Below, piece by piece: positions 59,918 to 64,000 of a stretch of 64,000 nt of DNA. The stretch is from assembly GCA_051746205.1 (NCBI GenBank), contig JBNJEU010000004.1, forward strand, positions 11,366-75,365. Reading direction: 5' to 3'. Source of the DNA: Thiohalospira sp051746205. Its GTDB lineage: Bacteria > Pseudomonadota > Gammaproteobacteria > Thiohalospirales > Thiohalospiraceae. A model generated the notes under the pieces. The model ran no database searches and was not told where the DNA came from. It saw nothing but the letters and a program-made list of their open reading frames with translations. The stretch's first letter is position 1. Each line of letters starts with the position of its first letter. The position numbers and the translations under genes were made by a program.

Positions 59918-61549
59918 TTATCGGCCCTGTCCGGCGCGTCGGGCGGCCGCGGTCACGAAGCCGGAGAAGAGGGGGTGACCATCGCGCGGCGTGGAGGTGA
60001 ACTCCGGGTGGAACTGGCAGGCCACGAACCACGGATGGTCCGGCAGTTCCACGACTTCAACCAGGGAACCATCCATGGAGCGCCCGGCGATCGCCAGCCC
60101 GGCCCCCTCCAGCACCTCCTGATAGTGGTTGTTGAACTCGTAGCGGTGGCGGTGGCGCTCCACCACCACATCGCGCCCGTAGAGTTCGCGCACCCGGGAG
60201 CCCTCCACCAGCTGGCAGGGTTGGCCACCGAGGCGCATGGTGCCGCCCAGATCGGAGCTGGCATCTCGCTGCTCCACCCGACCATCGGCGGTGGTCCACT
60301 CGGTGATCAGGCCGATGACCGGGTGCACGGTATTCGGGTTGAATTCGCTGGAGTGCGCCCCTTCGAGCCCGGCGCGGTAGCGCGCGAACTCGATCACCGC
60401 CACCTGCATGCCGAGGCAGATCCCCAGATAGGGAATGCCCTCCTCGCGCGCCCGACGGGCCGCGGCGATCTTGCCCTCGACACCGCGTTCACCAAAGCCG
60501 CCGGGCACCAGGATGGCGTCGGCCTCCGCCAGGACGTCGGTGTCCCCGGTCTCCAGCGCCTCGGAATCGACGTACTCGATCCTCACCCGGTGGCCGGTCT
60601 TCAGGCCGGCGTGGATCAACGCCTCGGAGAGGGACTTGTATGCCTCGGTCAGTTCCACGTACTTGCCGACCATGGCCACGGTCACCGTGTCCGAGCGCTG
60701 TTCCAGCGCGTCCACCACCGCCTGCCATTCGCTCAGGTCGGCCGGCGCCGGAGTCAGTTGCAGCTTCTCGGCGACGATGGTGTCCAGCCCCTCGGCGTGG
60801 AGCAGCAGCGGGATCCGGTAGATGCTGTCGGCGTCGATGGCGCTGAACACCGCCCGCTCGTCGGTATTGGTGAACAGCGCGATCTTGCGCCGTTCGTCCG
60901 GCGGCACCGGATGCTCGGCGCGGCAGAGCAGCACATCGGGCTGGATGCCGATGGAGCGCAGTTCCTTCACCGAGTGCTGGGTCGGCTTGGTCTTCAGCTC
61001 CCCGGCGGTGGCGATCCACGGCAGCAGCGTCAGATGCATGAAGATGGCGTTCTCCGTGCCCAGCTCCACTCGCATCTGCCGGATCGCCTCCAGGAAGGGC
61101 AGCGATTCGATGTCACCCACGGTACCGCCGATCTCCACCATGGCGACATCGGCTCCCTCCGCGCCCTCGCGGACCATGCGCTTGATCTCGTCGGTGATGT
61201 GGGGGATGACCTGGACGGTGCCGCCGAGGTAATCGCCCCGGCGCTCCTTCTGGATGACGTTCTCGTAGACCCGGCCGGTGGTGAAGTTGTTGTGCCGGCT
61301 CATGGTGGTGCGCACGAAGCGCTCGTAGTGGCCGAGATCGAGGTCGGTCTCGGCGCCGTCCTCGGTGACGAAGACCTCGCCGTGCTGGAACGGGCTCATG
61401 GTGCCGGGATCGACATTGATGTAGGGATCGAGCTTGAGCAGGGTCACCCGCAGGCCGCGGGATTCGAGGATGGCGGCCAGCGAGGCGGCGGCGATGCCCT
61501 TGCCCAGGGAGGAGACCACGCCGCCGGTAATGAAGATGTACTTGGTCAT
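59918..61549 (-). CDS. pyrG: CTP synthase
   Basis: Makes CTP from UTP with glutamine-derived ammonia. The 543-residue protein (ATG at 61549) has the synthetase N-terminus TKYIFITGGVVSSLGKG and a C-terminal class I amidotransferase domain with nucleophile PYLGICLGMQ and His-Glu in CQFHPEFTSTP. An in-frame ATG five codons upstream is also open but the chosen one gives the conserved N-terminus. It lies 21 bases after tilS. Confidence 0.96.
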   Translation of the reverse strand: MTKYIFITGGVVSSLGKGIAAASLAAILESRGLRVTLLKLDPYINVDPGTMSPFQHGEVFVTEDGAETDLDLGHYERFVRTTMSRHNNFTTGRVYENVIQKERRGDYLGGTVQVIPHITDEIKRMVREGAEGADVAMVEIGGTVGDIESLPFLEAIRQMRVELGTENAIFMHLTLLPWIATAGELKTKPTQHSVKELRSIGIQPDVLLCRAEHPVPPDERRKIALFTNTDERAVFSAIDADSIYRIPLLLHAEGLDTIVAEKLQLTPAPADLSEWQAVVDALEQRSDTVTVAMVGKYVELTEAYKSLSEALIHAGLKTGHRVRIEYVDSEALETGDTDVLAEADAILVPGGFGERGVEGKIAAARRAREEGIPYLGICLGMQVAVIEFARYRAGLEGAHSSEFNPNTVHPVIGLITEWTTADGRVEQRDASSDLGGTMRLGGQPCQLVEGSRVRELYGRDVVVERHRHRYEFNNHYQEVLEGAGLAIAGRSMDGSLVEVVELPDHPWFVACQFHPEFTSTPRDGHPLFSGFVTAAARRAGQGR

Positions 61550-61570
61550 GTGCTCGGATCCCATAAACGG

Positions 61571-62899
61571 TCAATTCTCGAACTTTTCCCCGCCGCTTGC
61601 AATCGACGGCCGGAAGCGGACCACCCAACCGGGCTGACCGGGACGCGCCAGGGCGTCCACCGCTGTGGCGATGCCGGCCAGGGCCAGCGGCCCCTCGGGG
61701 CCGTGGACCACCGGCCAGTAGGGGCGCAGCCACGGCGGCACACCGGCCTGGCGCAGCAGTTCGACGATGCGCTGGCGCCCCTCGGCCAGCCGCAGCCGCT
61801 CCCCGGGTCGGGCGGGCGCCAACTGAACGGGGCCGTAGCCCGGGGGCAGATGGAACCCCTCCCCTGACAGCGATGTGGCCTCCACCTCCCCCCCGGACCA
61901 GGCCACCGGCTCCCCGGGTTGCCACTCGACCCGGGGCGGAGGCGGAGGCAACGGCGGCAAGAGCACGATCCGATTCCGGTGGCGCCGGGCCTCGCCGCCA
62001 TTCCAGACCACCCGCGGTGCGGCATCATTGCCGGCGGTGGTCACGCAATCGAGGATCGTGGCCAACCGCCGGCTGTTCGGTCCCGCAATCCCCTGTCGCT
62101 CGATGGCCCGGCGCAGAACCGTCAGGGCACGCTCCCGGTGCAGAGTCGCCAGCCCGAGCACGTCCAGTCCACCGTCGGCGAAAGCCAGTCGGGCCAGATC
62201 GCCGTCGGCCCGCTCGCGCTCCGCCTCGGCGGCCCCCGCCACCAACCGGGCGCTGCGTGCCATCGCCGAGGCCACACCGGGCCGACGGCGCGCCATCCGG
62301 GGCAGGATGGCGTGGCGCACAAAATTGCGCTCCGGTTCTGGACGCTTGTTACCGGGATCCTCGATCCAGCTCAGCCCCTCGGCCCCCAGCCAGTCATGCA
62401 GTTCCGCGCGCCCCCATTCCAGCAACGGCCGTCCCAGCCAGCCGACCCCCAAGGGCCGATGGCGCGGCATACCCGCGAGGCCCCGCGGACCGGCGCCACG
62501 CATCAGCTGCAGCAGGACCGTCTCGGCCTGGTCATCGGCATGGTGGCCCGTGAGCAGGACCTCGCCGGGAGAAAGGGCCCGTTGCAGGGCGTGGTAACGC
62601 GCCTCGCGCGCCACCCCTTCCGGCGCCTCCCGCGCACCGGCGGTGGCATCCACCCGGAAACAGACATACGGCAGACCGAGCCGCTCGGCCTCGACCCGGC
62701 AGTGCTCGGCCCAGTCATCGGCGGCGGGATGAAGCCCGTGGTGGACATGCAGTACCCGGATCGGGGCCGCAGGTCGACTCCGGTACAGGGCGTGCAGCAG
62801 CGCGGTGGAATCACCGCCCCCGCTGAAGGCCACGGCCCAGCCCCGATTCGCCGGCAGCGCCGCCAGGGCCTCCCCCAGCGCCGTCTCGCCGAAGGCCAT
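61571..62899 (-). CDS. tilS: tRNA(Ile)-lysidine synthase
   Basis: Attaches lysine to C34 of the AUA-decoding tRNA-Ile. The 442-residue protein has the PP-loop AFSGGGDSTALLHAL, the TilS segments HVHHGLHPAADDWAEHC, LTGHHADDQAETVLLQLMRGAG, and the C-terminal TilS domain ending near the FRPSIAS region. It overlaps no neighbour and lies 9 bases after accA. Confidence 0.94.
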   Translation of the reverse strand: MAFGETALGEALAALPANRGWAVAFSGGGDSTALLHALYRSRPAAPIRVLHVHHGLHPAADDWAEHCRVEAERLGLPYVCFRVDATAGAREAPEGVAREARYHALQRALSPGEVLLTGHHADDQAETVLLQLMRGAGPRGLAGMPRHRPLGVGWLGRPLLEWGRAELHDWLGAEGLSWIEDPGNKRPEPERNFVRHAILPRMARRRPGVASAMARSARLVAGAAEAERERADGDLARLAFADGGLDVLGLATLHRERALTVLRRAIERQGIAGPNSRRLATILDCVTTAGNDAAPRVVWNGGEARRHRNRIVLLPPLPPPPPRVEWQPGEPVAWSGGEVEATSLSGEGFHLPPGYGPVQLAPARPGERLRLAEGRQRIVELLRQAGVPPWLRPYWPVVHGPEGPLALAGIATAVDALARPGQPGWVVRFRPSIASGGEKFEN

Positions 62900-62908
62900 G
62901 GCCGCGCC

Positions 62909-63871
62909 CTAGCCGGCCTCGTGGAAACGGCCGTAGCCGTTCAATCGCTGCTGACGATGGTCGAGCAGTTGGTCGGTGTTCATGGCATCCAGGTGGTCCA
63001 GGGCGTCGACGAGGCTCTGCCGCAGGTTCGCCGCCATGGTCTCGACATCCCGATGGGCGCCGCCCAGCGGCTCCTTGACGATCCCGTCGATGAGGCCCAG
63101 ATCGTGGATGCGTTCGGCGGTAATCCCCATGGCATCGGCGGCTTCCGGCGCCTTCTCCGCGCTCTTCCACAGGATCGAGGCGCACCCCTCCGGCGAGATC
63201 ACCGAATAGGTGCTGTACTGGAGCATCTGCACCCGGTCACCGACACCGATGGCCAGTGCCCCGCCGGAGCCACCCTCGCCGATGACCGTACAGACGATGG
63301 GGGTCTTGAGTTCCGCCATGGCCAGCAGATTGTGGGCGATGGCCTCGCTCTGGCCCCGCTCCTCGGCCTCGATGCCCGGATAGGCACCGGGGGTGTCGAT
63401 GAAGGTCAGCACCGGCATGCGGAAACGCTCGGCCATGTGCATCAGACGCAGCGCCTTGCGATACCCCTCCGGACGCGGCATCCCGAAGTTGCGGCGTACC
63501 TTCTCCTTGGTATCGCGCCCCTTCTGCTGGCCGATGACCATCACCGGACGCCCCTCCAGCCGTGCCACGCCACCGACAATGGCCGGATCGTCAGCGAAGG
63601 CGCGATCGCCGTGCAGTTCCTCGAAGTCGGTAAAGATCGGCTCGATGTAATCCAGGGTATAGGGCCGCATGGGGTGGCGCGCCATCTGCGCGATCTGTCC
63701 CGGCGTGATGTTCGAAAAGATGTCGCGAGTCAGGGATTCGCTCTTCTTCTGCAGCCGGGCGATCTCGTCGTTGATGTTGACGCCGGTGTCACCGCCCACG
63801 TGGCGCAGCTCGTCGATCTTCGCCTCGAGTTCGGCGATGGGCTGTTCGAAATCCAGGAAATTCAGGTTCAT
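62909..63871 (-). CDS. accA: Acetyl-CoA carboxylase carboxyltransferase subunit alpha
   Basis: With AccD transfers CO2 from biotin-BCCP to acetyl-CoA, the first step of fatty acid synthesis. The 320-residue protein begins MNLNFLDFEQPIAELEAKI and has GRPVMVIGQQKGRDTKEK, FGMPRPEGYRKALRLM, FIDTPGAYPGIEAEERGQSEAIA and VIGEGGSGGALAIGVGD. Length matches E. coli AccA. The upstream neighbour, often dnaE, is not visible because a G homopolymer starts 32 bases upstream of the ATG. Confidence 0.96.
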   Translation of the reverse strand: MNLNFLDFEQPIAELEAKIDELRHVGGDTGVNINDEIARLQKKSESLTRDIFSNITPGQIAQMARHPMRPYTLDYIEPIFTDFEELHGDRAFADDPAIVGGVARLEGRPVMVIGQQKGRDTKEKVRRNFGMPRPEGYRKALRLMHMAERFRMPVLTFIDTPGAYPGIEAEERGQSEAIAHNLLAMAELKTPIVCTVIGEGGSGGALAIGVGDRVQMLQYSTYSVISPEGCASILWKSAEKAPEAADAMGITAERIHDLGLIDGIVKEPLGGAHRDVETMAANLRQSLVDALDHLDAMNTDQLLDHRQQRLNGYGRFHEAG

Positions 63872-63902
63872 GGGCTGTTCCAGTCCGGTCCGGGGGCGTC
63901 GT

Positions 63903-64000
<98 letters not shown>

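Overview
The window is a single high-GC bacterial chromosome segment, almost fully coding. It carries about 66 protein genes, no rRNA or tRNA that I can see, no CRISPR array and no insertion sequence. Gene content and order point to a gammaproteobacterium, probably a halophilic or alkaliphilic member of the Ectothiorhodospiraceae/Chromatiales. This is inferred from the classical gammaproteobacterial clusters rpoE-rse-lepA-lepB-rnc-era-recO-pdxJ, sdhCDAB-sdhE-ygfX and surE-pcm-nlpD-rpoS, from the RF2 frameshift gene, and from a prokaryotic voltage-gated sodium channel plus a betaine-type (BCCT) transporter. The last 98 bases are a pure G homopolymer and look like a sequencing or assembly artefact at a contig end.

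Layout. Bases 1-9856 (minus strand) hold one long run: rpoE-rseA-rseB-rseC-mucD-glutaredoxin-lepA-lepB-rnc-era-recO-pdxJ (pdxJ cut by the window edge). It couples envelope-stress sensing with secretion, translation and RNA processing. nadB diverges from rpoE and converges on ygfX-sdhE-sdhB-sdhA-sdhD-sdhC (minus strand; transcription order sdhC, D, A, B, E, ygfX). ygfZ diverges from sdhC. Bases 16967-21988 hold a PAS-GGDEF regulator and tsaB-yoaA with a small putative nuclease. Bases 22159-29274 hold a fused APH-like/P-loop kinase, a lipoate ligase, a DUF123 protein, an MFS carrier, a small conserved-looking protein, a BCCT carrier and a PEBP-like protein. A predicted outer-membrane barrel and a BacNav sodium channel diverge around 30.5 kb. 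Bases 31673-36614 are a MoxR-DUF58-DUF4381-VWA-VWA/TPR operon of the Bat type, without BatD. Then come a DAHP synthase (plus) and a long minus block: alaC-hom-thrC-COG4255-Popeye/cNMP protein-prfB-lysS-small membrane protein. Bases 46610-50947 are surE-pcm-yqaA-nlpD-rpoS-DUF498. Smr, a chemoreceptor and a PQQ-type dehydrogenase (plus) follow. The last block (minus) is accA-tilS-pyrG-eno-ftsB-ispD-ispF-truD-lipoprotein hydrolase.

The most unusual thing seen is a structured intergenic repeat present twice (16805-16952 and, in the opposite orientation, 31482-31602). Each copy has a long, near-perfect palindromic basal stem, an inner 8-bp hairpin and a conserved 28-base strand (25/28 identical). 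All paired segments differ between the copies but remain paired, so shape is conserved while helix sequence is not. I cannot assign it to a named family.

No gene-free stretch exceeds 300 bases. The longest are 9857-10110 (divergent rpoE/nadB promoters), 31429-31672 (repeat copy 2 and moxR leader), 26685-26908 (terminator-like hairpin) and 51575-51773 (stem-loop and chemoreceptor promoter). Start sites were chosen from ribosome-binding sites, family N-termini and overlaps. All functional calls rest on reading motifs by eye, with no database search.
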